This document shows, piece by piece, positions 26,203 through 40,700 of a DNA stretch of 64,000 bases. A program made the position numbers and the translations under genes. This stretch comes from Piromyces finnis (taxonomy: Eukaryota; Neocallimastigomycota; Neocallimastigomycetes; Neocallimastigales; Neocallimastigaceae): the NCBI GenBank assembly GCA_002104945.1, contig MCFH01000039.1:234501-298500 (forward strand), read 5' to 3'. The notes below the pieces were generated by a model. That model was not told the origin of the DNA and searched no databases. It was given only the letters and a program-made list of their open reading frames with translations. Within the stretch, counting starts at the first letter, position 1. Every line of letters begins with the position of its first letter.

Positions 26203-29200
26203 TTATTCATCATCTTCATCATCATCTTCCTCTCTTTTTTCATATTTTAATGAAAGATCGTATAATTCATCTTCAGTATAAAAGGGTTGATTTTTGTATT
26301 TATCCAAGTTAATAATAAAGTCTTGAATAGGCTTTACAGGAATAAAATTAAATGTTTTATTTTGATAGTGCTTAATTTCATTTATAATTTTAGCTGCTTT
26401 TCTTCTCTTTTCAAAGTTTATATTTGAAGTTTTAGCAATGTAATCAGCATTACCAAGTTCTACAAAAGTTAAATCAGTAAAATAGACACCTATTATCACC
26501 ATTGTAAATACAGATAGTTTGTCATAGTTTAATATATAATTGGACATCATGATATTAATATAATAATATTATTAATAATAAATTAACATAATAATAATAA
26601 TAATAATATAATAATTAATGATTAAAAAAAAAACTACCCAAGAATGGCATAATTTGTTCGTTTTTATCATCAAGTTCTTTAAGTTTTTTTCTATAATTGG
26701 AATATTGACCTTTTGGACTAACAAGATCAGAAACATTTGAATATGATTCACTTAATTCTTTATTTTTTTCATTAAAAACCTAATAATTTTTTTATTTTTT
26801 TTTTTAAAAAAAAAAAATTATTATTTTTTTCTTATATAAAGTATAATAATAAAAATATTATTATTATTATTTTTGTTATAAGATTTATTTTATTTACTCT
26901 CCAAGTATTATGTAAACGATATACAGGTCCCATAGATAAACCTGCAACAATAGCGGTAACTCCATTGAAATTATTTATTTTGGAACATTCCTTTAAAAAA
27001 AAAAGTTAAGTCTTTAATATATTTTCAACAACAATCTATATTTATTTTATTATTTAATAGTTACAATAGCAAGTTGAGCAAAATATTTCAATGTATTTTC
27101 TCTTTCTTTTAATATTTCAGAATTCAATACACAACTAGCAACCCAAGTGGTTAACTAATTTATTAATTTATTATTATGTTAATCAAATTCTATTTTTTTT
27201 TATTAATAAATATGTTTCACTTTATTTACTTACTTGATTTGTATGGAAAATCATTCGACTAACATTGGGATATTCTAAAACATCACTAGGTTGTTTAAAT
27301 TCTTTTTGTCTTTTTGTTCCCCAAATTTGATCTAAACATTCTGTTCCAGTAACAGATTTATAATATTCACTTTCAATTAATGTTAATTGTCTTGCAAATT
27401 CTTTTTCTGGAATGGAAAAAATATAATGATTATCATTTTCTAATAAGGATTGAAGTTGATCTAAATTATTCATTGTTATATGTTTTGGTAAAACAGGTTG
27501 TTCTTCATTTTCGTTTTTGGATTTAGTATTATTTCCTTTTTTTAATAAAGGTTTCTATTATTTATTTATTTTTTTTAATATTTAATAATATTATTAATTA
27601 ATTATATATAATTTTTTTTATTAAAAATGTTATTATTTAATTTTTGAAAATAGAAAAAAAAACATTTAAATTGTTTAGTCTTTTTTTTTTTTTTATTAAA
27701 ATTAATTCTATGATGACTTACTTTTTTATCATTATTTTTACTAATATGTTTTAATTCTTTTGAGAATCCTTTTAATTCACTTTTTAAAGCTTCATCAACA
27801 AATGTTATATATTCATCAATGATATCATCATTCATACATGAATCTTCTAGCTTTAAAGTTTCTATCCATTTACCTATCATATTAACAATACTAATCATTT
27901 ATATTTTTTTTTTAAAAAAAAAAGATTATATAAAACAAAAAAATTATTATTAATAATAATATTTAAAAGTGATATAAAAATATATAACTATTATTTGTAC
28001 TTACTGAATTTGAGTTGGAATAATTTTTTTCTTTGACACAAGTTCATATTCAACATTATTAAGTTTTGAAGGAGGTTGAGTATTTTCATAATTTTTGATT
28101 ATATATTTATAAAGATCTTTGGATGATATAAATGAATGATGTGTCATTAAAAATTCATTATAGAATGAATCATCAATTCTAAAACCATTAATTTCTTCGA
28201 AAAAGTCATCTTTTTTTTTTTTTCATTTAAAAAATGAGATTTCAAAAAAAAAAAAAAAATTATTAACATAAAAATATAAAATAGATTTTATTATATATAT
28301 ATATTCTTTTTTTTTTCTATATATATATATATACCATTTGGCCATGATAAGCATTCAATTAATTTCATTAATTTTCCACCCTTTATTATTCTTACAGTAG
28401 ATTTTTCATCTTCAAATATTAAATCAGTTACATCTTCTTTTAATCTATTTTTAAGTTCATCACTTATTTCAATATTATCAACTTTAATTTCATTCTAAAA
28501 GTAATTATAATTATTTAAAAAAAAATAATTAGTATTCTATGTATTGTATTATGTTTTTTTTAATTCTTTTCCTATTTATAATATTTATTATTATAAATAT
28601 AAAAAAAAGGTTATAATAACATTTTTGAAATTAGCTTTTCCAAAGAATTTGAAATGTTTTCTTTGTTGATCCAAGTTTTTAATTTTTGAATCATTGACAA
28701 TTTTTTGAATCTTTTCTGAAGCTTTTTTAGCCATAAAGCCTAATAATCTAATTTTTTTCATACATGGTGGTAGAATATAATTTAAATTACTACATATTTG
28801 TTCACTATTCCAACATTGTTCATTATCTTCTTCTCCTTCTTTTTCTTCCTTTATATTAACAAATATACTATCAATTTTTTCTTCCAGATTTTTTATATCA
28901 TTTATTTGTTCAGTAAATATATTTTTTAAAGGATTTTTAATACATTTCTTTAAAAATCCCTCGACTTCTCCTGTTATATTTTTCATTTGTAAAATAATAA
29001 CATCTATATCTTCTTGAAGGAATAATTCATTTTCGGAATATTCATTTAAATAACTATTGCTATTAATTTCATAAATTAATATATCAATTTTTTCTCTTAA
29101 ATTATTAATTAATATACTAATGTTTTGATTGGGATGCATAATGGATTGAAGTAATTCTGTTGAAGCATGTTCAATATGATGAATATGATCATCAATATCC

Positions 29201-32200
29201 TTACAAAAGTCTAATTGATTATCATCCCGTTCAGTATTAAATTCTTCCATTGATAATGCTAGTTCATTCTTTTTATTATCATTTTCCATTTCATTATTTT
29301 TATTATCAATATTCTTTCCGTAATTTTTCAAATTATTTAATTGTTGGTATGTTTGGAAATCAGTGATATTCTCATTATCAAAGTTTTCTTCAATTTTATA
29401 TTCAAACTATTTAAACATAGGTTTTTGTTTTTAATAATAAAAAAAATAATATTAATTATTATATTTTAAAAAAAATTTTTTTAAAAGAAAAAAAAAAATA
29501 ATATAATAATATAAATAAATTGGTATTTACAGTTAATTCTGTATCAATTTTTTGAAAATATCCTGTGGCATTAGCTAATTTTGTGAGATAAAACGTTTCT
29601 TTAACTAAATTTATCATCTTTCCAACCATATTTTGTGATGCACCCATAGGAGGCCAGCAACTAATTGCAAATGTTGTATCATAATACAATTTATACAATT
29701 CATTATTTGTTCTTAAAAGCATATCTTTAATCTTTGCAATAAGCAAAGTATTATTAAATAAAGAATAATTATTTTTTTCTTTTTTATTATCGACATTATA
29801 GATAACAATAATTTTTGAAATTTCTTTTGTAAAGATTCCCAAGTAATATTCACATTTTGAGTATAAATACATATATTGAGATTTTTCATTTTTATTTACC
29901 AACTCAATTAATTGGAATGAACATCTTAAAATATTAAACCACATAGTATCTAGGTCTGTTCCATAAAGTGGAATTAATTGAATTAATTCATGAATTATTG
30001 GTGTATAATGACAATTTTCAAAAATTTCCTATAGTATTTATAATAAATGTATTGTAAAAAAAAATTATATTATTAAAAAAATTATATTATTAATATTATC
30101 CTATTATATTATTAGCATAAAATAGGATAATAAAAATAAATCATTTATTATTCTATTTTATTTTTATAACTAAATTATTTCCTATCACATTTTATTTCTT
30201 TTCTTTACCTCAATTTCGGTATATTTATTTTTGATTTTTTGATTTCTTTCTATACATATACTTTCATTTGACAGCATGGATGAATTATTTTTTTTAATTA
30301 TTGAACTACTAATAACATGTTTCATTTCTGGGTTATCATTTTTCAAAATGTAATGTTGATAAATGGATTGCATATCTTTAATATTTTTTTTATCCTGTTT
30401 AGTATAAATACTCGTTTTTTTTGAATTTTCTTTTAAAATTTGATTTTTAAGATGGGTTAATATTGTGTTTGCTGAATTACCATTATCCATAATTATACTA
30501 TCAATAAAATTTTCATTTACCATCCAATGATTATGACCTTTTTCTAATATTTTCATAAAAAATGCACAGTTAGAAATCCATGTAATGTCATTATCAAATT
30601 GGGCTCCTCTATTTAATAATTCATTCACAATATCAAATTTATATTTAAGGGTGGCAACCATTAAGGCTGTAGTATTACCAGGACCAACCGCTTTATTAAT
30701 ATCAGCTCCAAGATTAATTAGTGAAATAACAGTATTTTTTGATCCACTATAAGCAGCTGCAATTAATGGTGTAACTACAGAATGCGATTTTCCCTTTCCA
30801 TATATACTATTTACATCAGCACCATGTTTAACTAATATTTCACAAACTTTACTATGTCCTTTTAATGCTGCCCATATTAATGCTGGATATCCCATATTAT
30901 CACATGCATTAACATTGGCTTTTTTTTCAATTAGTTTTTCAACCACATTGACATGACCTCTGTAACTTGCTTTCATTAATGGTGTTGACCCATTTTCATC
31001 TGATTCTTCTATCATAGTTGAATCTAACAAAGAATATATATGTTCTTTATAAATTCCTAAATAGGCCATATTGAAAATAGTAAGATAATACTTTGGAAAA
31101 TATTTTTTATGGTTTTGATGATTTTTTTGTCTTTCATGAACATTACTAAAATTTGTATAGATAGAGTTATTATCAATATTGTAATCTTCATTGACCTTAT
31201 TTATCGTACTTCCAAATGTACTATTTCTAATGGAATTTGTGCTATCATTAATATTTTTGTCCAATATATTATGTAGTTTTGATATATTGTTGTTGTTATT
31301 TCTATTGCTGTCATCGTTATTATTATTATTCTTTAATTCTTTTAGATTTTCATTAGATGGTAATGAATTCGATATTTGAGATGGTATAATATTTTGACAT
31401 TCTCCATCATCAAAATTCAAAGAATACAACAACTTACTAACTTTTTGTCTTCTTGATTTTCCTTTTGTTGAATTATTACCATTATTATTGTTGTTATTAT
31501 CAATAGTGGTGGTGGTACTACTATTACAATTTTGATCAATAAGAGTTTTATTATCATTAGAATTTTCATCATTTTTTTGGGAATAATCCGCAACAAAATT
31601 CATATACTTTTCATTTTCATGCATTAATAAAATTTTATATATATCAGGAAATTCCATTATTTTTGCAATCATTCTTGGCTTAACATTACCATTATTTCTA
31701 ACATTTGGATCGGCACCTTTCAATAATAAAAGAGATACTAATTCATAATCATTTTGAATTGTTGCTAAATGAAGTGCTGTATTGCCGTAATCATCAAGTG
31801 GAGTATCAATACCATTTAACATTAAATTCCACGATTTTTTTATATTTTTCTTTAATTCATTTTCATTCATTCCCTACAGATATTTATAATAATTAGCACT
31901 AAAAATATTATAATATAAAAAAAAAAAAAAAAAGAATGCATATGCATTGCATTTTTTCAAAAAATAAAAATAATAATAGAGAGATATTTACAAGACAGGT
32001 ATTGAATAAAGATTGTCCATGAAATGATTCTCTGTCTATTTCATACATTGGAAGAGTAGAGACCCTATTTTCAAATTTATTTTCATTTTCTCTACTTTTA
32101 TATCAATTAATCAAAACTATTAATATATAACACTTTTATATTATATATCAAATATAAAAATTCTTTCATAATCATTATTATAACTATTTACCTCACTACA

Positions 32201-32235
32201 TCATTTTCCTTTTTCCATAATTTTATTCCCTTCAT
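26203..32235 (-). CDS. Ankyrin-repeat Ras guanine nucleotide exchange factor
   Basis: Reverse-strand exons: 32235-32192, 32094-31992, 31873-30209, 30028-29531, 29406-28621, 28494-28335, 28209-28005, 27890-27722, 27554-27234, 27154-27065, 26990-26898, 26779-26638, 26489-26203; 1520 aa. Ankyrin repeats lie at about 73-130 (GNTALHLATIQ) and 343-472 (NGSTPLMKASYRGHVNVVEK and GYPALIWAALKGHSKVCEIL). A helical module with CWPPMG, as found in fungal Cdc25/SH3-type GEFs, follows at about 605-1030. RasGEF_N is at about 1035-1200 (IIKGGKLMKLIECL). The catalytic CDC25 homology domain, about 1250-1495, has EFARQLTLIESEYYKSV, MIFHTNQ, GVYFTDLTFVE and NFEKRRKAA. It should activate Ras by GDP/GTP exchange and thereby feed cAMP/PKA or MAPK signalling (family knowledge). 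Confidence 0.88.
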
Positions 32236-32890
32236 AATTATATAATATGGAATAACAATAATAATAATTACAAAAATGAATTATATATTTTCCTTTTTTT
32301 TTAAAAAAAAAATAAAATAAAAGTAATTATATAATAAAATATTAAAAAAAATAATAATAAATTTTAAAATAAAATCAAATAATCAATTTTATATCAATTC
32401 TATCGTATTATTATTATTATTAAGTAAAACTGGTAGTTAGTTGTTTTTTTTTTATAATAATACACTACTACTAATTTTAAAAAAGTAAAATAAAATGAAA
32501 TGAAATAAAATTTATTATATATATTTTATATATAATATAATTTTAATTTTTAATAGAATCATTTAAAAAAATAAAAAAAAAGATAAACCTTTTTCATATT
32601 TATTTTTTTTTATAATTTATTTACTTTTTTTTTAAAAAAAAAAAAAATTCTAAATAAAAATAACAACATATTATTATAATATAATTTTTTTTTATTTTTT
32701 ATAATCTATTTATTAAGTAAAAGTTATTTTTCATAATATATTTATGTTTTTTTTTTATTTTTTTTTTTTTTTATTTTTTTTGCTGTTGAAATTCAATTTT
32801 TATTAAATGTTATTTTACATTGATCAAGTTTAACAAATACCAAATAAAGTATATGATATTTTTAAGAACAAAAGACATAAATACACTTTA
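32236..32890. other. AT-rich intergenic region
   Basis: This is the 5' flank of the Ras GEF gene and the 3' flank of the EF-hand gene, both on the reverse strand. It has T-run/A-run junctions (around 32627-32647) and no visible gene. Confidence 0.5.
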
Positions 32891-33404
32891 TTAATTTTGA
32901 ATAATTAATTTTTCTTTGAAATCATTAATGGAAATTTTGTTTTCTTTTCTTATAAATTCTTCTAAAAATTCATCAATATCATTTTGTTTTAAAAGTTTTC
33001 CAAATGATTTCATACAATGAATAAATTCTTTTTCATTTAAATTTCCATTACCATCTTCAAAAATTGATATGGCTTCCTTTATTTCCTCTTCAGAATTATT
33101 ATTATTAATTTTTCTTCCCATAATAACTATAAAATCATCCATTTTTAATTTATCTTTATGTTTGGATTTAATCTCTTCTAATTCAGAATCTTTTGGAATG
33201 TATCCTAATGTTCTCACAACATCACAATAGACTAAAGAACTAATTTCATTTTTATTATCTTTATCAAAAAATTTATAGACTTCTTTGAATTTTTTTATTT
33301 GATTATCAGAAAGGACTTCAGTCTATAGGAAATAATTATATGAATAAATATATTATGCTCTTTATACAATTTTTTTATTAATAATAGAATTATATTGTTA
33401 CCAT
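32891..33404 (-). CDS. Divergent calmodulin / myosin light-chain-like EF-hand protein
   Basis: Reverse-strand exons: 33404-33402 (the ATG alone) and 33322-32891, giving 144 aa, close to calmodulin length. The protein begins MTEVLSDNQIKKFKEVYKFF, aligning with the calmodulin/light-chain start. EF-hand 1 (DKDNKNEISSLV) lacks the Glu at loop position 12. EF-hand 3 (DGNGNLNEKEF) has a shortened loop. EF-hands 2 and 4 have lost calcium ligands. Such degeneration is typical of essential light chains and other calmodulin-like subunits. It lies head-to-head with the myosin-II heavy-chain gene across a 4.4-kb gap, which makes a light-chain role attractive, but this is inference. An intron directly after ATG is known in many calmodulin genes. 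The ATG exon rests on a donor (ATG-GTAACA) with the right phase. Confidence 0.75.
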
Positions 33405-36400
33405 TTTTTATATTTCTTTTTTTTTTTTTCCTTTTTTATTATTTTTTTCCTATAGTGTTGGTTCAATCTTTAAACAGTTTTTAATGAAAAAAATAAAAGA
33501 TTTAATTGATAAATATTAATATAAATATTAAAATTATATCAATTACTATTAAAATAAAAAAAAAAAAAAAAGAACTTTAATATTTAAAAAATTAAAAAAT
33601 AAAAAAATAAAAAAAAAATAAAACTTTATAGAAATTCTTTTTATAATCTTTACATATAAAATAATAGATTTTTTTTTGTATTTTTTTTTTATTTTATTTT
33701 GTTAATATGTTGATATGTTGATAATTATTTTTCTTTTTCTAGTTAATGTTAAAACAATTATTTAAAATCTTAATATTTTATTCTATAAATAAATATTTTT
33801 AAAATAATAAAATAAAATAGTTTTTAAGAACTTTTTTTTTCTTTTATTAATATCATCTAAAAGTATTTAAATAAAGATTATTATAATATTAATAAAAAAT
33901 ATATAAATCAAACACCTTTTATATATTTAAATAATATTTAATAGAGATTTTTTTTTAAAATAAAAAAGAAATATTTAAAAAAAAAATATTTTACTTTTTG
34001 TTATTTCTGTTATAAATAAAAATATTATAAAAGTTGTAATAATGGTAAATATAAATTATATAATAAAAAAATAATAATAAAAATTCTTTTTATATATGTT
34101 ATTTATTATATTAACCTTTATTCCTATATTTTATTTCTTATAATAAATATTTAAGATTCTTTCTTCTCTAAATTTTAACTCTTTAAACTCTAAATCTAAA
34201 AAATTAAAAAGAGTTTTTACATATAAAATTTTATTTTATAATGTAGGGAAATATTTATAATCGTTCTATTTGTATTCTTTTTTTTTACTATTCTATTTCA
34301 TTATGTAAATATATTCTATCATTTTTATGATAATTTCACGCTTATTTTTACATAATTATAAGTTATAAGAATGTGTAAAAATATATTTATTTATATATAT
34401 ACCTATATATATATATATTTTATAAAAAAAAAGAGAAAGAAATATTTTAAATTATTTTTAATTGATGCTAAAAAGTTATTAGATTATCAATAACTTTTTT
34501 TTTCGTAAGAGATTTATAATAATGGTAATATTTTACTTTAATTTATTATTAATCATTGCAAATAAAAAATAGAATCATTCTATTATTATAGTTTTAAAAT
34601 TGTTTTTAATGATACAAAATACTTGAATAAACTACAGTTTCTTAGATAAAAAGTAAGATAAAAAAAGATTCCTTTTCGATATTAAAATTTCATAAAAATA
34701 CCCATAGTATTAATTATTTTTGGAAGAGAAATTCCACAGTTTAAAACTAAATTCTATTTATTTTTCAAAAATTTATAATAAATTCATAATTATAATTTAT
34801 TAATAGTTAAATACTTTTCTTTAATTATTTTCATATATTATTTTTTCTGTAAATGAATAAAATTGTTAATAGTTTTAAATTCATTGTTTTTTTTTTTTAC
34901 ATACAAATAATATTTATTAAAGGTTTTTTTTTTTTTTTTTGGGAAAGTAATAATATAATAAATATGAAATATTGACAATAATATAAAATATAATAATAAA
35001 AGATATAATGAAAATAATCCATTCTTAGGAATGAATTTTGATAATTTTCATATCATTCTCTTTTTTTTTTTTTTATTTTTACTTCAATGAAATATGAAAA
35101 TGTTAAAAGTTTTTTTTTTTTTTTTTTTTTTATTTTAAAAATTTATAAACTTTTTTTTAGAAAATTCTATAAAAAATAAAACTATGGAATTTTCTATATT
35201 TCTAAAGTTTTAAAAGGTGGATTTCTTTCTTCCTTTTTTTTTTTTTTTTTTTGTTTCCTTTTAAAATAAATGTGTTAAAAAAGAACGAAGAATAATAAAT
35301 TAATTATTATTATTGCTTTTTAAAATTATTACATATTTTATATGATTTATTCTATACTTTTTTAAAATATACATTGGAAATATATTATTAGAATTTGACA
35401 AAATTCTGTTGTTCAATATTTAAATAAAAACAAGGTATATTATCCACCCTAATAATATTCATATTTTATTCAACATTTAATTATAAATGACTGGAATACC
35501 CTTGTAATTTGTAGGAATACTTGATGAATTATTTGATAAACACGATTTTGAATAAAATAATAGACATAATTGACATTTATAAAATGAATTTTTAAAATTA
35601 TTAAAAATAAAAAGATTTTAAAAAATGAAATGAAATTAAATTCATTTTAGAGTTAAATATTACACTTTTTTTTTTTTTTGTATTTTTCATAAAAATAAAA
35701 AAATAGTAAAACATCTAAACTATTAATCCATAATTGAAAAAAAGTGATATTAATATCACTATAAAAAATAATAATGATACCTTTAACATTTCTTTTTTTT
35801 TTTTTTCTTGGAATATCTAATTAACAGTTTTAAACTATAAAATTTATATTAAAAAATCATATTAAAAAAGGTATTGTTTTGAGTGAAATCATTAAAAAAG
35901 AAATAAATACATTAACATTAATGATTGTTTATTTTTATAAAAATATATGATAAAAAATGAATATAGATGATAATACACACTTTTATATAGAGTAAAAGTC
36001 AAGATCCAATAAAAAAAATATATTCTGATACTATATGATACATAAATTTTTCAAATGGACTTTATTAGTTTGTAAAAATATATATTTCTAATATGGATTT
36101 ACATATAAAATATTAACAAATTAAAATTTGAGTCAATACCAATAAATAATAAATAATAATGATAATAACATTGTGGTGTATTTTGATATAGTTGAAAAGA
36201 AAATAGTAATAATTATAGAATAATTACATTATTCATTTCTACATTACATTTCAATACATTACAATTATCTCTATTTTACAATTAAATATAATTTTCTCGA
36301 TTTAAATAGTATAATCCTTTTATTCATTTATTATATCATGTTTTTATGCATAAAGCTACCACCAATTATCAATGTATACTATCTTATTCTCTTAGTATTA

Positions 36401-37790
36401 TATATTTTTTTTTCTAATTTAAATATTTATTCATTTTATTTTATCTCAACATTTCAATTTATAAATTTACAATAATAAAAATATAGTAGAGGATATATAT
36501 ACTATAACTTTGGGCAATATAGTTTTATTCCCTCTTTATTAAATATAACATCATTTAAAAAAAGTATCTTTAAAAATATCATAGAAATCGATTTTTATAT
36601 TATAAATAAACTTTATATAAAAATAAAAATGTATGATAAAAAAAAGTTTATACATTATAATTTAATTATCTAAACTTTTCTATTACGATTTATATAGATA
36701 AAAGAACTTTTCAAAAATAATAATATAATATATATTTTAATTTTGTCATTAAGCCAATTAACCCTTTTATAAAACTAAAAAATAAAAGTCATTAAATTGT
36801 AAAAGTTTAATTATTATTCATCAAAAATGTATTCATAATTTTATTAAATAATAAGCTATATTTGGAATAAGGATACATATGCATTATTTTCTAAAAAAAA
36901 AAAAAAAGAAAAAAAAAAAGAGAGAGAGAGAGAAAAAAGATATTTATCATAAAAACTGAATCTTTAATAGTTTTATTTTTAAATTGAAAAAAAAAAGGAA
37001 TATAAAATATTGTAAACTTTGATAAATTATAATTAAATAAAATGGAATCTGAGAATCTGATTTTTTATATTCATGTAAAAACATATAAAAAAAAAATAAA
37101 ACTAAATAAGCTTTTTTCATTGATTAAATGTTTTTAAATGCCTTATGTACTTGTGAGCTTTTTTAAATAAAAAAAAAAAAAGAAAGATGCTATTTTTAAA
37201 ATTATATTATTTTTTTTGTAATGATATTTTGATGCAAGGTTTAAATATAGATTAAATTCTATAAATAATATAGTTCTAGTTTATTATTAAATTTAAAATT
37301 TTTTTAATTTTATTTTTAAAAAGTAAATTTCTTTTTGTAAAAGTACAATATTCTCTAATTCCAATATTACTTTTTTTTTTTTTCAAAATAAAATTTTCAA
37401 AAAAAAAATATATAATTAAAATATAATTATATATTTCGGTGTAAAAAAAAAAGTTTTTTTATAGATTTATAATAGATTGAGATATAGTAAATTGTTATAG
37501 TTTTATAACACAATTTTGATATACATAATAAATTTGATTTATAATCACCATTATACATTTATAAATTTCTTATTTTTTTTTTTTTGGGCTTTATATGTAA
37601 ATATATTCTTTATATTAATAATTTTTACCGAAGAAAAAAAGAATAATAAATAATTAAATAGAATAAGATATTTAAAATATTAATGTCAAAATTTAATTTC
37701 TAAAAAGATCAATAAAATCAATATAACAATAATAGCATATTTATTTATTTTATTATAAAATATACTATTCTATAATAGAAAAATTAAAAA
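33405..37790. other. 4.4-kb gene desert between EF-hand and myosin-II genes
   Basis: The sequence is very A/T-rich throughout, with frequent homopolymers and a short GA run (about 36917-36935). I see no open frame, RNA gene or large repeat. The two flanking genes diverge from it, so both promoters should lie here. Small exons or non-coding RNAs cannot be excluded. Confidence 0.6.
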
Positions 37791-40700
37791 ATGAGTTCCA
37801 ATGAAGACACCAACTGGTCATCCAAGAACTACACTTGGATTGTAGATAAGGAGGAAGGTTATATTGCTGCTAGAATTATATCACAAGAAGGTGACAATTT
37901 TGTTGTAGAATTAGACAATAATGAAGTATGAACCATTTAAAAATTATAATTTAAAATAAAAATTATATATATATAATAAAATAGTAAAATACTCATATTA
38001 ATCTATATTTTATTATATATTAAATATTATTTATTATAATAATCAATTATAGAAAAGAACTGTTCATAGCAATGATCTTCAAAAAATGAATCCTCCAAAA
38101 TTCGATAAAGTCGAAGATATGGCTGATTTAACTCATTTAAATGAAGCCTCTGTTGTACATAATCTTCGTCTTCGTTATCACTCAAATCTCATTTACGTAT
38201 GTTTTTTAAAATTTAAAAAAAAAATTAATATTTAAAAAAAAAAACCTAATAAGAAAAATGGATTTAATAATTAATATTTTAAATAAATTATCCTTTATAA
38301 TAATTGTGAAATAGACTTACTCTGGTCTTTTCTTGGTAGCTGTTAACCCATACTTCAAAATTCCAATTTACACTGATCAAGTCATCCAATCCTACAAGGG
38401 TAAAAAGCGTTCTGAAATGCCACCACACATTTATGCTACATCTGATATGGCTTATTTAGATATGTTACAAGACCATGAAAATCAATCCATTTTAATTACG
38501 TAAGTTATAATTTTTTTACTACCAATTTAATGTTATTTTTATTTTAAAAAGAAAAAAAGATTTTTTTATTGATTAAATATATTAAAATAATATTAATAGT
38601 GGTGAATCTGGTGCTGGTAAGACTGAAAACACTAAAAAGGTTATTCAATATCTTGCTGCTATTGCTGGTGGTCATGGTAAAGATAAGAAGGGTAATTTAG
38701 AAGATCAAATTTTAAGAGCAAATCCAATTCTTGAATCTTTCGGTAATGCTCAAACCGTTAGAAACAATAACTCTTCTAGATTTGTAAGTTGAATTCATAA
38801 TTAAAGTTTAATTATTTTTTTTTAAAATATTTAAAGTGGTAAATAAAATATGTAAATTCAATAAAATTAATTTATTGATTATATTAAAAAAAAAATAATA
38901 GGGTAAATTTATTAGAATTGAATTTAATTCTAGTGGACAAATTGGTGGTGCAAACATTAAAAAGTACTTATTTGAAAAGTCTCGTGTTACACACCAAACT
39001 TCAAAGGAAAGAAACTACCACGTTTTCTATCAATTATTAAAGGGTGCCTCCAATGATCTTAAGAGTAAGTCTATTTTAAAACTATAATAATTTTTATGTT
39101 TTCAATTACTAACATTTATAATATATAAAAAATAAAAATAATTAAAACTAATTAAAAATATATATATAAATTTAGAATATTTATTATTGGATGGTTCATT
39201 AAATGATTATCAATTTGTAAAGAATTCAAATAAGAATATTGATGATGTTGATGATGCTGTTGATTTCAAGGATTTATGTGTAAGTATATTTTATTAAAAA
39301 AAAGTTAAAAAATAATAATAATATAATAAAAAAAATAATAAAAAAAAAATAAATAGTAAAATTAAACAAATATATATTAATATCTATAATAATTATTATA
39401 TATATATAATATATATTTATAATTTTTTTTATTAATTAATAGGAATCCATGAGAGTTATGGGTATTGATGATGAACAACAAAAGAATTTCTTTGGTGTTG
39501 TTGCTACTGTTTTACACCTTGGTAACATTAAGCCAGTTAATGATAGACAAGATCAAGCTCAACTTCCAGATACTTCTGCTGCCGAAAAGGTTTGTCACTT
39601 ATTAGGTATTAATGTTGACGAATTCATTAGAGGCTTATTAAAACCAAAGATTAAGGCTGGTAGAGATTGGGTTACTCAATCAAAGAACCAAGAACAAGTT
39701 ATATACTCTATTGAAGCTTTAGCCAGAGTATTATACGAAAGAATGTTCCAACAATTAGTTGATACTATTAATTTAACTTTAGATAAAGATTTCTCAAAGA
39801 CTACTTTCATTGGTGTTCTTGATATTGCTGGTTTTGAAATTTTCGAAGTCAACAGTTTTGAACAACTTTGTATTAACTACACTAATGAAAAACTTCAACA
39901 ATTCTTTAATCACCATATGTTCATTTTAGAACAAGAAGAATACAGAAGAGAAGGTATTGAATGGGAATTCATTGATTTCGGTCTTGATTTACAACCAACT
40001 ATTGATTTAATTGAAAAGACTTCTCCAATTGGTATTCTTTCTTGCTTAGATGAAGAATGTGTTATGCCAAAGGCTACCGATAAGACTTTCATCCAAAAAT
40101 TAAACGGTTTATGGAAGGGTAAGTCTGACAAGTATGATGTTCCAAGATTCAATGATGGTTTCATTTTATGCCACTATGCCGGTAATGTTGAATACAGTGT
40201 TAACGGCTGGCTTGACAAAAACAAGGATCCATTAAATGAAAATATCACTAGATTATTCGCTAATTCTACCGATAAGTTTATTGCTAACCTCTTCAGTGAC
40301 TACTTAGAAACCAACGATAACAGTAACAACAGAACTAACCAAAAGAAGGGTTCATTCAGAACTGTCGGTAACAAGCACAAGGAACAATTACAATTCTTAA
40401 TGAAGGAATTATACTCTACTGAACCACACTTTGTCAGATGTATTATTCCAAATGAAGAAAAGAAACCAGGAAAATTAAATATTCCATTAATTCTTGATCA
40501 ACTTAGATGTAATGGTGTTCTTGAAGGTATTAGAATTTGTAGAAACGGTTTCCCTAACAGATTACCATTTGCTGAATTTAGAAAGCGTTACGAACTTTTG
40601 GCTCCAAAGGCTATTCCAGACGGTTTCATGGATGGTCGTCATGCCTCTCAAATCATTCTTGACACCTTAAACTTAGATAAGGCTAGATACAGAATGGGTA

